Shown here in pieces: positions 21,290 through 31,378 of a DNA stretch of 64,000 nucleotides. Location of the stretch: the NCBI GenBank assembly GCA_903907905.1, contig CAIVPX010000131.1, positions 1 through 64,000 of the forward strand. The letters run 5' to 3'. The notes beneath the pieces were generated by a model. That model was not told the origin of the DNA. It made no database searches and saw only the letters and a list, made by a program, of their open reading frames with translations. Position numbers and translations under genes: made by a program. Origin of the DNA: an uncultured bacterium. GTDB taxonomy: Bacteria > Pseudomonadota > Gammaproteobacteria > Burkholderiales > Burkholderiaceae_E. How positions within the stretch are numbered: the first letter of the stretch is position 1; every line of letters starts with the position of its first letter.

Positions 21290-23575
21290 CTACTCGGTGG
21301 TTACGGCAATCAAACGCGGATTTTCCTCGCTTTTGGCGAGTTTCGTAAAGAGCAGCGAAATCTGGGCGCCGCCAATCTGACCCGCATCATCGCTCAGATT
21401 GGCCAGATCGATGCGTGCACCGTGCTCATCCATGATTTTCTTGACGATCGCCAGCCCCAATCCCGTGCCCCTCGGCTTGCTCGTCGCATAGGGCTCGAAG
21501 GCCCGCGCCAGCATGGACGGCGCAAACCCGGGGCCATTGTCGCGGACCACCAGTCGAACAGCAGGCGACCCGTCGGACAGGGCCACACGCTCGGTGAACA
21601 GCGAGATGTGGGGCTGCGCGGCGCGCTCGGTCGCCTCGAGTGCATTGCCCACCAGATTGTGGATGACCTGGCGCAACTGCGAAGCATCACCCATGAGCGC
21701 CGGCAGGCTCGGCGACAGGTCGGCATGCAGGCGCACCCCCCGCTCGTTGCTCGCATACAGGCCCAGGATCTCGTCGACCAGCCGGTTGAGCTCCAGCGGC
21801 GCCAGCTTGGCCGAGGGCAGCCTCGCGTAATCGCGAAACTCGTCGACCAAATGTTTGAGCGCACTCACCTGATCGACGATGGTCTGCGAGCCCCTTGCGA
21901 GCAGTTCGGCATCGGGCGGAAGGAGCTTGTCAGAGAGCTTGCGGCGCAATCGCTCGGCCGAGAGCTGAATGGGCGTTAGCGGGTTCTTGATCTCATGGGC
22001 CAGCCGGCGGGCCACCTCGGCCCAGGCGATGGTGCGCTGCGCCGAAATGACCTCGGTCAGGTCATCGAAGACGAGCACGAAGCCTTCGCCCGGCAGCATG
22101 GAGCCGCGCGCCAGAATGGTCTGCTCGGCCCCCCAGGCCGCCAAACCCTGGCCGGTATCCTGGGAGGGCAGCACAAACTGCCGCTGCCAGCTCGCTGCAC
22201 CCGTGGCCTGAAGTTCGTTGAAGGCCAGCTGGATGTCATCCGACAGGGGCGCCAGCCGCGGCACCTCCGATATCGGCAACAGCAGGTGCTCGGACAGACG
22301 GCAGCCCAAAATGTCCTCGGCGCCCGGATTGGCCAGCGTCAGACACCACCGGGCATCGAGCACCATGACGCCGGCCGTGATGTTGGCCAGCACGCTCACC
22401 AGACGCGCATGCGCCTGTTCGATCTCGCGCTGGTTGCGCTCGACGAGCGAGCGGGCCTCCTCCAGCTGGCGCGTCATCATGTTGAACGACTGCGTGAGCA
22501 CACCCAGCTCGTCTCGCCCGGAATAGGCCTTGACCGGGCGGAAGTCGCCCTCGGCCACGGCGCGGGTGCCGGCAGCCAGCATCGACAGGGGTCCGGTCAG
22601 CCAGCCCGAGAGCAGGAAGGCTGCAGCCACCGCCGAAAAAACAGTCAACAGAAAGATCAGCGTGAGCGTCACGCTGAAGATCCGGCTGAGGCCCTCGCGT
22701 GAAAGCGTGAGCGCCTGAAAGTCGCGCCTGCCCTGCTCCACCGCCTCGGCGTGCTCGGCCAGCGCCTCCGGCACCGTCTGCACCAGTTGCAAAAAGGTGC
22801 CTTCCTCCAGGCGCAGACCCTCGGCATTGACCGGGACGATGACCCGCAACTGCAGGCCACGCGATGACCCGGCTGGCCCCGCGGGCGTTTCGATTGCCGA
22901 GAAGAGGCGGGTGAGCCGCGCCTGGCGCAGGGCCTGCGGTGAGGGCAGATCGGGCACCAGCGCCGAAAATCGGCCACCGACGGCCACCAGCACATTGCGG
23001 CTACCGGTCACCACCAGCGCCTCCTGGATGTCGACCTGTTCGCGCAGCCGGTTGAGCAGCGTCGGCCAGCTGACGGGCGAGGTGTCGCCCAGGGCCAGCG
23101 ACACCGCCCGGGCTTTCTGGGTGAGGTCGGCGAGCTGGGCATCGAGGGAGGCGCGACCCAGGCTCAGCCCCGAATCGAGCGCGCGCTCCACCGGCACGGC
23201 AAACCAGGACTCGACCGAGCGCCCGATGAACTGCACCGAAACCAGGTAGATGAGCGCCACCGGCACTACGGTCATGACCGTGAACGACAGGGCCAGTCGC
23301 GCCATCAGACGGGTACCGAAGAGGCCCCTGCGATAGCGCTTGACAAGTCGTCGCAACAGCTCGCCCACGAGCAGCAGGAGCGCCGCCGCCACCGCCAGCG
23401 TCAGGCCCAGCAGCGCGGGATAGTGCCGCTCGAACAGTCCCGTGTTGGCGCTCGCCCCTGCGAGCAGGACGAGCAGCACCACCGCGAAGGCCACCGAGGC
23501 GATCAGCGCAAAGCGCAGCAACCGGCCTATTGCGCGCTTGTCGCTGTCGGGAATGTGAGATTGAAGCGCGTCCAT
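21290..23575 (-). CDS. ntrY: NtrY-type sensor histidine kinase
   Basis: A 761-residue membrane kinase. The N-terminus has several hydrophobic segments, then a periplasmic stretch, another membrane segment, HAMP (about 345-400), PAS-like region, HisKA (H-box HEIKNPLTP) and HATPase_c (VRDNGPGF and GTGLGLAIVKK). This layout is that of NtrY. ATG at 23575 overlaps the end of the upstream DUF4390 gene by 49 bases; the GTG at 23593 would overlap further. Its partner is the adjacent NtrX-like regulator. Confidence 0.92.
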   Translation of the reverse strand: MDALQSHIPDSDKRAIGRLLRFALIASVAFAVVLLVLLAGASANTGLFERHYPALLGLTLAVAAALLLLVGELLRRLVKRYRRGLFGTRLMARLALSFTVMTVVPVALIYLVSVQFIGRSVESWFAVPVERALDSGLSLGRASLDAQLADLTQKARAVSLALGDTSPVSWPTLLNRLREQVDIQEALVVTGSRNVLVAVGGRFSALVPDLPSPQALRQARLTRLFSAIETPAGPAGSSRGLQLRVIVPVNAEGLRLEEGTFLQLVQTVPEALAEHAEAVEQGRRDFQALTLSREGLSRIFSVTLTLIFLLTVFSAVAAAFLLSGWLTGPLSMLAAGTRAVAEGDFRPVKAYSGRDELGVLTQSFNMMTRQLEEARSLVERNQREIEQAHARLVSVLANITAGVMVLDARWCLTLANPGAEDILGCRLSEHLLLPISEVPRLAPLSDDIQLAFNELQATGAASWQRQFVLPSQDTGQGLAAWGAEQTILARGSMLPGEGFVLVFDDLTEVISAQRTIAWAEVARRLAHEIKNPLTPIQLSAERLRRKLSDKLLPPDAELLARGSQTIVDQVSALKHLVDEFRDYARLPSAKLAPLELNRLVDEILGLYASNERGVRLHADLSPSLPALMGDASQLRQVIHNLVGNALEATERAAQPHISLFTERVALSDGSPAVRLVVRDNGPGFAPSMLARAFEPYATSKPRGTGLGLAIVKKIMDEHGARIDLANLSDDAGQIGGAQISLLFTKLAKSEENPRLIAVTTE

Positions 23576-24093
23576 TCGACCTGGGGGTTCCACTCGCGAT
23601 TGGTGAGCGCGTCGATGCGAAAGGGTTTGGGCAACTGGGCGACGTCCAGGCGCAGTCTCAGCAGTCCGACGTAGGTGCCCGCGGACAGCCCCTCGGCGGG
23701 CTCGACCCGCCAGTTGCGGATCTGCGCGAGCGAGCCCAGTGCCGCCTCCAGCGTGTCAAAGCCCTGAGCCTGACCGTCTTCGCGGACGACCCGGTACTCG
23801 CGCGTGAGCGCATGATAGGACAAGCGCCACTGCACGGCGTGCTGAGCCACCCGCTGATCCCACCAGTACCACCTTGGGCGAATCAGCTCGAACTCGAGCA
23901 CGAAATGCAGCGGAACCCCTTTGGTGGCCGCATCCTCGAGCCGGGCCGACAAGGGCGAGTCGAGCTCGGCCGACAGCAGCCACGCGCGGCCATCGATGCT
24001 GAGCTCGGCGCGAACCTCGCCGGCGCGCGCCACGCCCGGTTGACCCGACAGCGCACAGACGAGGCAAAGCAGGGAAATGACGAGCCGAAGCAT
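23527..24093 (-). CDS. DUF4390 domain-containing protein, probably exported
   Basis: A 188-residue protein with a Sec-type signal peptide (MLRLVISLLCLVCALSG then a likely cut near VARAGE). The rest matches DUF4390 (FVLEFELIRPRWYWWDQ), a family found almost only between rsmB and ntrY in betaproteobacteria, so a role tied to the NtrYX envelope sensing is plausible but unproven. Its ATG shares one base with the rsmB stop (TGATG), which supports this start over an upstream one at 24147. Confidence 0.88.
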   Translation of the reverse strand: MLRLVISLLCLVCALSGQPGVARAGEVRAELSIDGRAWLLSAELDSPLSARLEDAATKGVPLHFVLEFELIRPRWYWWDQRVAQHAVQWRLSYHALTREYRVVREDGQAQGFDTLEAALGSLAQIRNWRVEPAEGLSAGTYVGLLRLRLDVAQLPKPFRIDALTNREWNPQVEWTRFNLTFPTATSAQ

Positions 24094-25451
24094 CAGGGGC
24101 GGATCTCGGTGGAAGGTTTGTCGCTGAGACGTTTCTCGAACAGGCAATAGAAAAACCCGTCGTGGTCCTGGCCGGGACCGGTTGCAGGCAGCAACTGACG
24201 ACCCGGGCGGGCGGGGTCGGCGCCCGCGTCCGGACCCTCATCGAGCGGCAGCAGTCGAGCCTCGGCATGAGTCTGGGCAAAACCACGCGCAAGCGCGCGG
24301 CCCTCATCGTGAAAGACCGAGCACGTGACGTAGAGCAATCTACCACCCGGCTTGAGCAACGGCCAAAGACTGTCGAGGATTTGCCGCTGCTGTTGCGCCA
24401 GTGTCGCTAGATCGCTACGGCGGCGCAGCCAGCGCGCGTCGGGGGCCCGGCGCACGATGCCCGACGCACTGCACGGCGCATCCACCAGAATGCGGTCGTA
24501 AGCCTGCCCGTCCCACCATGACGAGGGCTGGCGGGCATCACCCACGCGCAGGTCAGCCCTCAGGCCCAGTCTGGAAAGATTCTGCGCCACCGATCTCATT
24601 CGATCGGCATCGAGTTCTAGGGCCGTCAGGCGGCAGTCCACCAACTCGAGCAGGTGTGCGCTCTTGCCGCCCGGTGCGGCGCAGGCATCGAGCACCCTGT
24701 CGCCCTCACGCACCCCCAGCCAGGGTGCAGCAAGCTGCGCCCCCGCATCCTGCACGGACACCCAACCCTGCGACCAGCCGGGCAGCGCCTGCACCGGGCA
24801 CGCCGGATCGACGATCAGCGCCCAGGGGCCGACCTGTCTGCAGACCAAGCCCTGCTGCGCCAGCAGTGCCATGTAAGCGTCTGTCTCGATGTGTCGCCGG
24901 TTGACGCGCAGGCTGAAGGGCGGGTGCTGGTTGCCTGCCTGCAGGATCTGTTCCCAATGGCGCGGATGATCCCGGCGCAACTGCGCCGTCCACCACGACG
25001 GGTAGTTCCAGCGCCCAACCGGGTCATTGGTTGCACGCGCGAGCAGCGCCTCGCGGTCTCGCAGCAGTCGTCTGAGCGTGGCATTAAGAAAGCCGGCGGC
25101 AGGTGCGCTCGTCGGCTCGCTGCGAGCGGCAACAACCGCCTGATCGACGATCGTGGCGGGGTGCCGGATCGGCTCGAGCAATTGCGCAATCGCCACGTAC
25201 TGGAGCGCGGCCAGGCCAGCGGCCGGCGGCCGCGCATTGAGCAGGGCGGCCAATGCCTGGCAAAGACCGAGCTGACGCACGCAGGCGTAGGCCATGTCGC
25301 GAACCGGTGCGCGTGAGGCCGGTGCAAGCGCTGCGCCCAGCCAGACCTCATCGAGCGCCTGATCGAGACGCTTGCCCTCGACCAGGCGCTGCACCGCCCG
25401 GGCCGCACAGCGCATTTCCTCGGCAAGCGAGGCGCGAACCTTGTCCTGCAT
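24093..25451 (-). CDS. rsmB: 16S rRNA (cytosine-967-C5)-methyltransferase
   Basis: A 452-residue RsmB. The N-terminal NusB-like domain (about 1-135) is followed by a Rossmann methyltransferase domain with SAM motif DACAAPGGKSAHLLE, the motif IV cysteine in DAPCSASG and the nucleophilic cysteine in VTCSVFHDEG. It methylates C967 of 16S rRNA. ATG at 25451 overlaps the fmt stop by one base (TGATG). A longer in-frame ORF to 25664 is only read-through of the fmt region in another frame. Confidence 0.95.
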   Translation of the reverse strand: MQDKVRASLAEEMRCAARAVQRLVEGKRLDQALDEVWLGAALAPASRAPVRDMAYACVRQLGLCQALAALLNARPPAAGLAALQYVAIAQLLEPIRHPATIVDQAVVAARSEPTSAPAAGFLNATLRRLLRDREALLARATNDPVGRWNYPSWWTAQLRRDHPRHWEQILQAGNQHPPFSLRVNRRHIETDAYMALLAQQGLVCRQVGPWALIVDPACPVQALPGWSQGWVSVQDAGAQLAAPWLGVREGDRVLDACAAPGGKSAHLLELVDCRLTALELDADRMRSVAQNLSRLGLRADLRVGDARQPSSWWDGQAYDRILVDAPCSASGIVRRAPDARWLRRRSDLATLAQQQRQILDSLWPLLKPGGRLLYVTCSVFHDEGRALARGFAQTHAEARLLPLDEGPDAGADPARPGRQLLPATGPGQDHDGFFYCLFEKRLSDKPSTEIRP

Positions 25452-26404
25452 CAAGCGCCCGCCACGACGAAGCGTTCGCCAGGGTTGATCGGCAGACCGC
25501 GCAGCAACTGCTCGCAGGGCTGGCGGCGCCCCCCCGCCCGCTGCAACTCGATGAGCAGCAGTTCGCCCCGCCCGCAGGCGACCCGCAGGCAGCCCTGCTC
25601 GATACCCAACACGCTGCCTGGCACGGCCCCGGGGGGCGTCGCCGGGCGCGCCTGCGCTCGCCAAAGCTTGAGCGAAAGCGGCTCGTCACGATCAAGCGTG
25701 ACCAGACATCCTGGCGCGGGATCAAAGGCCCGGATCCGGTTGGCCAGCTCACTGGCCTCAAGACGCCAGTCGATCACGCTGTCGGCCCGCTCGATCTTGC
25801 GCGCATAGGTTACGCCCTCGGCGGGCTGGGCCCGGCCGAGCAGCTGGCCCGCCTCGAGCGCCGCCAACGCCCGGACCGCCAGACGGGCCCCGAGGCGGGC
25901 GAGCTTGCCATGCAGGGTGCCGCCGGTATCGGCCGGCTCGATTTCGAGTGTCTCGCCCAGCAGCATCGGCCCGGTGTCGAGACCGGCATCCATCTGCATG
26001 ATGGTGATGCCGGTTTCCCGATCACCGGCCTCGATGGCCCGCTGAATGGGCGCGGCACCCCGCCAGCGCGGCAAAAGCGAGGCATGCACATTGATGCAGC
26101 CCCGTGGCGGCAAGGCGAGCACCGCTGCGGGCAGGATCAGCCCATAGGCCACGACCAGCATCACCTCGGCACCCGTTTGAGCCAGCGCCTGCATCACGCC
26201 CTCGTCGCGCAGGCGCTGCGGCTGCATGACCGGCAGGCCCAGCGCCAGCGCGCGCTGCTTGACGGGCGGTTCGAGCAGACGCTGGCCCCGCCCGGCAGGC
26301 CGGTCGGGCTGACACAGCACCAGCGCCACCTCATAGCCCGCCGCGACCACGGCATCGAGCACCGCCACCGAAAACTCTGGCGTACCGGCAAAGATCAGCC
26401 TCAA
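25451..26404 (-). CDS. fmt: Methionyl-tRNA formyltransferase
   Basis: A 317-residue enzyme that formylates initiator Met-tRNA using 10-formyl-THF. The family start RLIFAGTPEFSV, the catalytic-region motif INVHASLLPRWRGAAP and the MDAGLDTG segment are present, followed by the C-terminal OB-like domain. The start is TTG at 26404: it gives exactly the family N-terminus, and AAAGGA lies 5 bases upstream (26410-26415). Upstream def is on the same strand with a 132-base gap, as in the usual def-fmt pairing. Confidence 0.96.
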   Translation of the reverse strand: MRLIFAGTPEFSVAVLDAVVAAGYEVALVLCQPDRPAGRGQRLLEPPVKQRALALGLPVMQPQRLRDEGVMQALAQTGAEVMLVVAYGLILPAAVLALPPRGCINVHASLLPRWRGAAPIQRAIEAGDRETGITIMQMDAGLDTGPMLLGETLEIEPADTGGTLHGKLARLGARLAVRALAALEAGQLLGRAQPAEGVTYARKIERADSVIDWRLEASELANRIRAFDPAPGCLVTLDRDEPLSLKLWRAQARPATPPGAVPGSVLGIEQGCLRVACGRGELLLIELQRAGGRRQPCEQLLRGLPINPGERFVVAGA

Positions 26405-26536
26405 GACGATCCTTTCTCTGGTGAACTCAGGCGGCGGCTCGGGCCGCACGCGCAAGCGCTAAGCGTTTGCGACGGACCGGCCGCCGCCACGGGCGGATCC
26501 GGCAATGGCCCACCCAGCACGAGATCGTGCCCTGAT

Positions 26537-27043
26537 TCAGGCCGCGTCGCGCTCCTGCTTGAGCAGCTTTGACCGGATACGGCTTTGCTTGAGGCGCGAC
26601 AGGTGCTGGACGAAAACCTTGCCATTCAGGTGGTCGATCTCGTGCTGCAGACAGACCGCAAGCAGGCCTTCGGCGTCGCACTCGAAACCCTGCCCGTCGA
26701 GGTTGAGGGCCCGCACCCGCACACGCGCGGGTCGCTCGACCGTATCGAAGATGCCCGGCACCGACAGGCAGCCCTCTTCGTGCACCGTTGGCTCGCCTTC
26801 GCTCAACACGATCTCGGGGTTGATGAAGACCTGCAACTGATCGCGACTTTCGGAGACGTCGATGACCACCACGCGCTGGTGAACATCGATCTGTGTGGCG
26901 GCCAGACCGATGCCGGGCGCCGCATACATGGTCTCGGCCATGTCCCGAACCAGTTCGCGGATCACGTCGTTGACCTCGGCCACAGGCGCGGCGACCTGAT
27001 GCAGGCGCGGGTCGGGGTATCGGAGGATGGTTTTGATGGTCAT
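26537..27043 (-). CDS. def: Peptide deformylase
   Basis: A 168-residue metalloenzyme that removes the N-formyl group from nascent proteins. All three motifs are intact: GIGLAATQ (44-51), EGCLSVP with metal ligand Cys92, and HEIDH with ligands His134 and His138 and catalytic Glu135. AGGAT lies about 7 bases before the ATG. It heads the def-fmt-rsmB-DUF4390-ntrYX-trkAH run and is divergent from dprA. Confidence 0.97.
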   Translation of the reverse strand: MTIKTILRYPDPRLHQVAAPVAEVNDVIRELVRDMAETMYAAPGIGLAATQIDVHQRVVVIDVSESRDQLQVFINPEIVLSEGEPTVHEEGCLSVPGIFDTVERPARVRVRALNLDGQGFECDAEGLLAVCLQHEIDHLNGKVFVQHLSRLKQSRIRSKLLKQERDAA

Positions 27044-27236
27044 CCCGAGATCCTAACGTCAGGCCAGCCGTCCAGGCAAGGCAAGCCCCCGACGCCATCG
27101 CTTCGGCGCGACAGCCGGCCCCCCTAGGCCATTCGGGCAGGCCGAAGGACTCAGGGCGGGTATCGACCGGCAGAGAGCCTCCTCACAGACTGGCGGGCCT
27201 CGCAACCCGTCCGCAGCCCACCGGATTTCACACCGC

Positions 27237-28511
27237 ATGAACACACCCTCCATGCTTGCGCCTGGCCCGATCGGCGACGGCCCGACCGGCGACGCCCCTC
27301 TCGTCGAGACCAGCCCCTTGCCCTTCGTCTCCCACCCCGCCGACACCCCGGCGGCGCCAGACCATTCCGCGGCGATCAGACCCTGGTTGCACCTGGCGCT
27401 CAGTGTCGGCGTCGGCCCGGTCACCGTTCGCAAGCTGCTCGAGCGCTTCGAGACCCCGGTCCGGATCCTCGGGGCCCGTACCCACGAACTGCTTGATTAC
27501 ATGACGCCCGGACAGCTTCGTGCCCTGCTTGAACCGGACGAGGTGCGAGAGACCGCCATTTCGCACGCCCTGCGCTGGGCGACGGCCCCGGGCTGCCACC
27601 TGCTGAGCCTCGCCGATCCCCGCTATCCCGCCTTGCTCGGCCAGATCCCCGATCCGCCGCCTGTTCTGTTCGTGGAGGGACACCCCGAGGTTCTCAATCG
27701 CCCCGCGGTGGCCATCGTCGGCAGCCGCAATGCCAGCCGAGACGGGCTGGCGCTCGCGCGTAGCGTCGCGTCTGCGCTGTCCCGGGCCGGACTCACCGTA
27801 GTGAGCGGCCTGGCCGCAGGCATCGACGGCGCCGCGCACCAGGGTGCCCTCGATGTCGGCAGCGCCACGGTGGCGCTCATCGGCACCGGCCCCGACCGCG
27901 TCTATCCGCCGCAGCACCGGCCGCTGGCGCACGCCGTGCTGGCCGATGGCGCAATCGCCACCGAACTGCCGCTGGGTGCTGGCGCCCTCGCGCATCACTT
28001 CCCCCGGCGCAATCGCCTGATCGCCGGTATCAGCCACGGTGTGGTGGTCATTCAGGCGGCACGGCAATCGGGTTCGCTCATCACCGCCCGCATGGCGGCC
28101 GAGTTCGGCCGGGACGTCATGGTCTTTCCCGGGTCCATCCATTCGCCCCTCAGCAAAGGCTGCCATCAGCTGATCCGCGAGGGCGCCGCCCTGGTCGAAG
28201 ACGCCACGGACATTGCCGAGCTGCTCTCGCGTCCCCTCGCACTCGCCCTGAGCGCGCACAAAGCGCACGCCAACCCGGCCGGGCGCACCAGCGAAGACCC
28301 CGGCCCCGGGCCTCTCAGCGAACAGGCGCGGGCCCTGCTTGATGCAATCGACTGGAGCCCGGCCAAGCCCGACGAACTCGCCGGCCGATGCAAAATGTCC
28401 GCGTCGCACACGGCGGCAACGCTGATTGAACTCGAGCTCGCAGGCCATCTCGAACGCCTGATCGACGGGCGCTTTCAGCGGCTTGGCAAGCCCGTTCAGT
28501 CACCCGTTTGA
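27237..28511 (+). CDS. dprA: DNA-processing protein DprA
   Basis: A 424-residue DprA/Smf. A SAM-like N-terminal region (about 50-120) precedes the Rossmann core with AIVGSRNASRDG and SGLAAGIDGAAHQGAL, and a winged-helix domain sits at the C-terminus (about 355-420). DprA loads RecA on incoming single-stranded DNA during transformation. The first 45 residues are Pro/Gly-rich and poorly conserved; no good ribosome binding site marks the start, so the true start may be a few codons downstream. Divergent from def across a 193-base gap. Confidence 0.95.
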   Translation: MNTPSMLAPGPIGDGPTGDAPLVETSPLPFVSHPADTPAAPDHSAAIRPWLHLALSVGVGPVTVRKLLERFETPVRILGARTHELLDYMTPGQLRALLEPDEVRETAISHALRWATAPGCHLLSLADPRYPALLGQIPDPPPVLFVEGHPEVLNRPAVAIVGSRNASRDGLALARSVASALSRAGLTVVSGLAAGIDGAAHQGALDVGSATVALIGTGPDRVYPPQHRPLAHAVLADGAIATELPLGAGALAHHFPRRNRLIAGISHGVVVIQAARQSGSLITARMAAEFGRDVMVFPGSIHSPLSKGCHQLIREGAALVEDATDIAELLSRPLALALSAHKAHANPAGRTSEDPGPGPLSEQARALLDAIDWSPAKPDELAGRCKMSASHTAATLIELELAGHLERLIDGRFQRLGKPVQSPV

Positions 28512-28535
28512 CCGCCGCACTCATGATGCAACGGC

Positions 28536-28564
28536 TTGCACCTCGACGGGTCGGCCCTTATGAT
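28536..28564 (+). promoter_or_regulatory. Candidate sigma-70 promoter for topB
   Basis: TTGCAC (28536-28541), a 17-base spacer and TATGAT (28559-28564) lie between the dprA stop and the topB start. Both hexamers are close to consensus (TTGACA, TATAAT) with ideal spacing. A start near 28571 would give a leader of about 70 bases. Inference from sequence only. Confidence 0.55.
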
Positions 28565-28638
28565 GGGCCGCCTTTCCTTGGCCCCAGGCAGCCTCAGCAA
28601 GGCCCGTGCCAATCTCAACCAGCAGGACCACCTAGCCT

Positions 28639-31296
28639 ATGACCAAGGCGCTGATCATCGCCGAAAAACCCTCTGTCGCTGCCGACATCGCGCGAGCACT
28701 CGGGGGCTTCGACAAACAGGGCGACTATTTCGAGAGCGACCGCTACGTGCTGTCGTCGGCCATCGGTCATCTGGTCGAAATCGCCGCACCCGAGCAGTTC
28801 GAGGTCAAGCGCGGCAAGTGGTCTTTTGCCAACCTGCCCGTCGTCCCGCCGCATTTTGACCTCAACCCCATCGAGAAGACCCAGGACCGGCTCAAGCTGC
28901 TCACGCGGCTGATCAGGCGCAAAGATGTCACCGCGCTCATCAACGCCTGCGATGCGGGGCGCGAGGGCGAACTCATCTTCCGGCTGATCGCGCAGCACGC
29001 CAAGGCCAAGCAGCCCATCAGCCGCCTGTGGCTGCAGTCCATGACGCCTGCCGCCATCCGCGACGCCTTTGCCAACCTGCGCGGCGACAGCGACCTCTTG
29101 CCCCTGGCCGACGCCGCCCGATGCCGCTCCGAAGCCGACTGGCTGGTCGGCATCAATGGCACCCGGGCCATGACCGCCTTCAATTCGCGCGATGGCGGCT
29201 TCTACCTCACGACCGTGGGCCGCGTGCAAACGCCCACGCTCACCATCGTCGTCGAGCGCGAGGAGAAAATCCGAGCCTTTGTGTCGCGCGAGTACTTCGA
29301 AGTCAAGGCCAGCTTTTCGGCGAAAGCGGGCGCTTACGACGGGCGCTGGTTCGAACCCGCTTTCCGCAAGAGCGAGGCCGACCCGGAGGCCCGCGCCGAA
29401 CGCCTCTGGGACCGCGCCAAGGCCGAAGCCGTGGTGGCCGCCTGCCAAGGCAGGCAGGGCACGGTGAGCGAAGAGTCGCGGCCCAGCACGCAACTGGCGC
29501 CGGCGCTCTTTGACCTCACCTCGCTGCAGCGGGAAGGCAACACCCGCTTCGGGTTCTCCGCGCGCACCACCCTGTCGATCGCCCAGGCGCTCTATGAGCG
29601 GCATAAGGTCCTCACCTACCCCCGAACCGATTCGCGCGCCCTGCCCGAAGACTACCTCGACACCGCCCGCCAGACGGTCGGCATGCTCGCCGAGTTGCCC
29701 GGCTACGGGCCCTTTGCCGGGCAAATCCTGTCGGGCAACTGGATCAAGCCCAACCGGCGGGTCTTCGACAACAGCAAGGTGAGCGATCACTTTGCGATCA
29801 TCCCCACGCTGCAGGCGCCCCGGTCGCTGTCCGAAGCCGAGCAGCGCATCTACGATCTGGTGGTCAAGCGTTTCATGGCCGTGTTCTTTCCGGCCGCCGA
29901 ATCCCTGGTCACGACCCGCATCACCACGGTCGGCGTCCATGCGTTCAAGACCGAAGGGCGTGTGCTCGTCAACCCGGGCTGGCAGGCGATCTATGGCCGC
30001 GAAGGCAAAGACGACACCTTGCCGGCCGTGGCACCCGGCGAAGCCGTGGGGGTCGACCAGATCGACCTGCTTGCGCTCAACACGCGCCCCCCTGCCCGCT
30101 ACAACGAGGCCACGCTGCTGTCGGCCATGGAGGGCGCGGGCAAGCTCATCGACGACGATGAACTGCGCGAGGCCATGGCCGAAAAAGGCCTTGGCACGCC
30201 CGCCACCCGGGCCTCCATCATCGAGGGCTTGATCGCAGAAAACTATCTGCTTCGCGACGGCAAAGACCTTGTCCCCACCACCAAGGCCTTCCAGCTGCTC
30301 ACGCTGCTGCGCGGGCTGGGGGTGAGCGAACTCACCGCACCTGAACTCACCGGCGAGTGGGAGCATAAGCTCGCCGAAATGGAGCGGGGGCGCCTCGGGC
30401 GCGAGGCCTTCATGCACGAAATCGCCGACATGGCGCGGCAAATCGTCGAGCGCGCCAAGAACTACCAAGCGGATACGGTGCCGGGTAACTACGCCACGCT
30501 CAAGGCCCCCTGCCCCAAGTGTGGACAGGTCGTTCAGGAAAACTACCGTCGGTATGCCTGTACACGCTGCGATTTCTCGATCAGCAAGATTCCCGGCGCG
30601 CGCCAGCTCGAAGTCGCCGAGGCCGAGGCCCTGCTCACCGAACGCAGCATCGGACCACTTCAGGGTTTTCGAAGCAAGATGGGGCGCCCGTTTGCGGCCA
30701 TCCTCAAGCTCAGCGGCGAGCACAAGCTCGAGTTCGACTTCGGTCAAAACGACGATGACGCGGCGGCCAGCGAAACGGTCGACTTCTCCGACAAAGCCCC
30801 GCTCGGTGCCTGCCCAAAGTGCACCGCGCGGGTGTTCGAACATGGCATGAGCTATGTGTGCGAGCGCTCGGTGGGCCCCGACCGCAACTGCGACTTCCGG
30901 TCCGGCAAGGTGATCCTGCAACAGGAAATCACCGAGGCCCAGATGAAGAAACTGCTCACCGAAGGCCGAACCGATCTGCTCGATGGGTTTGTGTCCTCGC
31001 GAACGCGCCGAAAGTTCAAGGCCTTCCTGGTGCCCGATGCCAGCGGCAAGATCGGGTTTGAATTCGCACCACGCCCGGTGCGCCCGGGTGCCACGGGCAA
31101 AAAGGCTGCTGCGTCCGACGATGGCGCCCCGACGCCGGCGCCCGACGGCGCCGCGCCTGCCAGCAAAACCGCCCGGGCTACGGGCGCCGCACGCACCCGC
31201 GCCCAGGCCAGCACCAGCACCGACGCCCCGGCCAATGCAAGGCCCCGGTCCTCCGGAAAAACGGCTGGCAAGAAGGCAACGCGGCAGGCGAGGTAA
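28639..31296 (+). CDS. topB: DNA topoisomerase III
   Basis: An 885-residue type IA topoisomerase. The Toprim domain (about 1-150) holds EKPSVA at 9-14 and CDAGREGE at 104-111; the active-site Tyr327 is in TYPRTDSRALPEDY. C-terminal zinc-finger-like segments (CPKCG...CTRC at about 624-645, CPKC...C near 720) are followed by a long Ala/Lys/Thr-rich basic tail. It nicks and passes single strands to decatenate DNA. Zinc fingers are absent from E. coli TopB but usual in the betaproteobacterial form. It follows dprA with no smg gene between. Confidence 0.93.
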   Translation: MTKALIIAEKPSVAADIARALGGFDKQGDYFESDRYVLSSAIGHLVEIAAPEQFEVKRGKWSFANLPVVPPHFDLNPIEKTQDRLKLLTRLIRRKDVTALINACDAGREGELIFRLIAQHAKAKQPISRLWLQSMTPAAIRDAFANLRGDSDLLPLADAARCRSEADWLVGINGTRAMTAFNSRDGGFYLTTVGRVQTPTLTIVVEREEKIRAFVSREYFEVKASFSAKAGAYDGRWFEPAFRKSEADPEARAERLWDRAKAEAVVAACQGRQGTVSEESRPSTQLAPALFDLTSLQREGNTRFGFSARTTLSIAQALYERHKVLTYPRTDSRALPEDYLDTARQTVGMLAELPGYGPFAGQILSGNWIKPNRRVFDNSKVSDHFAIIPTLQAPRSLSEAEQRIYDLVVKRFMAVFFPAAESLVTTRITTVGVHAFKTEGRVLVNPGWQAIYGREGKDDTLPAVAPGEAVGVDQIDLLALNTRPPARYNEATLLSAMEGAGKLIDDDELREAMAEKGLGTPATRASIIEGLIAENYLLRDGKDLVPTTKAFQLLTLLRGLGVSELTAPELTGEWEHKLAEMERGRLGREAFMHEIADMARQIVERAKNYQADTVPGNYATLKAPCPKCGQVVQENYRRYACTRCDFSISKIPGARQLEVAEAEALLTERSIGPLQGFRSKMGRPFAAILKLSGEHKLEFDFGQNDDDAAASETVDFSDKAPLGACPKCTARVFEHGMSYVCERSVGPDRNCDFRSGKVILQQEITEAQMKKLLTEGRTDLLDGFVSSRTRRKFKAFLVPDASGKIGFEFAPRPVRPGATGKKAAASDDGAPTPAPDGAAPASKTARATGAARTRAQASTSTDAPANARPRSSGKTAGKKATRQAR

Positions 31297-31378
31297 CCCA
31301 AACCGCACCGCTCGAGCTGGCACGGGCCGGCCCAATCCGCCTTGGCGAGTTTTGCCGCTCGGGCTATGCTCGCCGTCG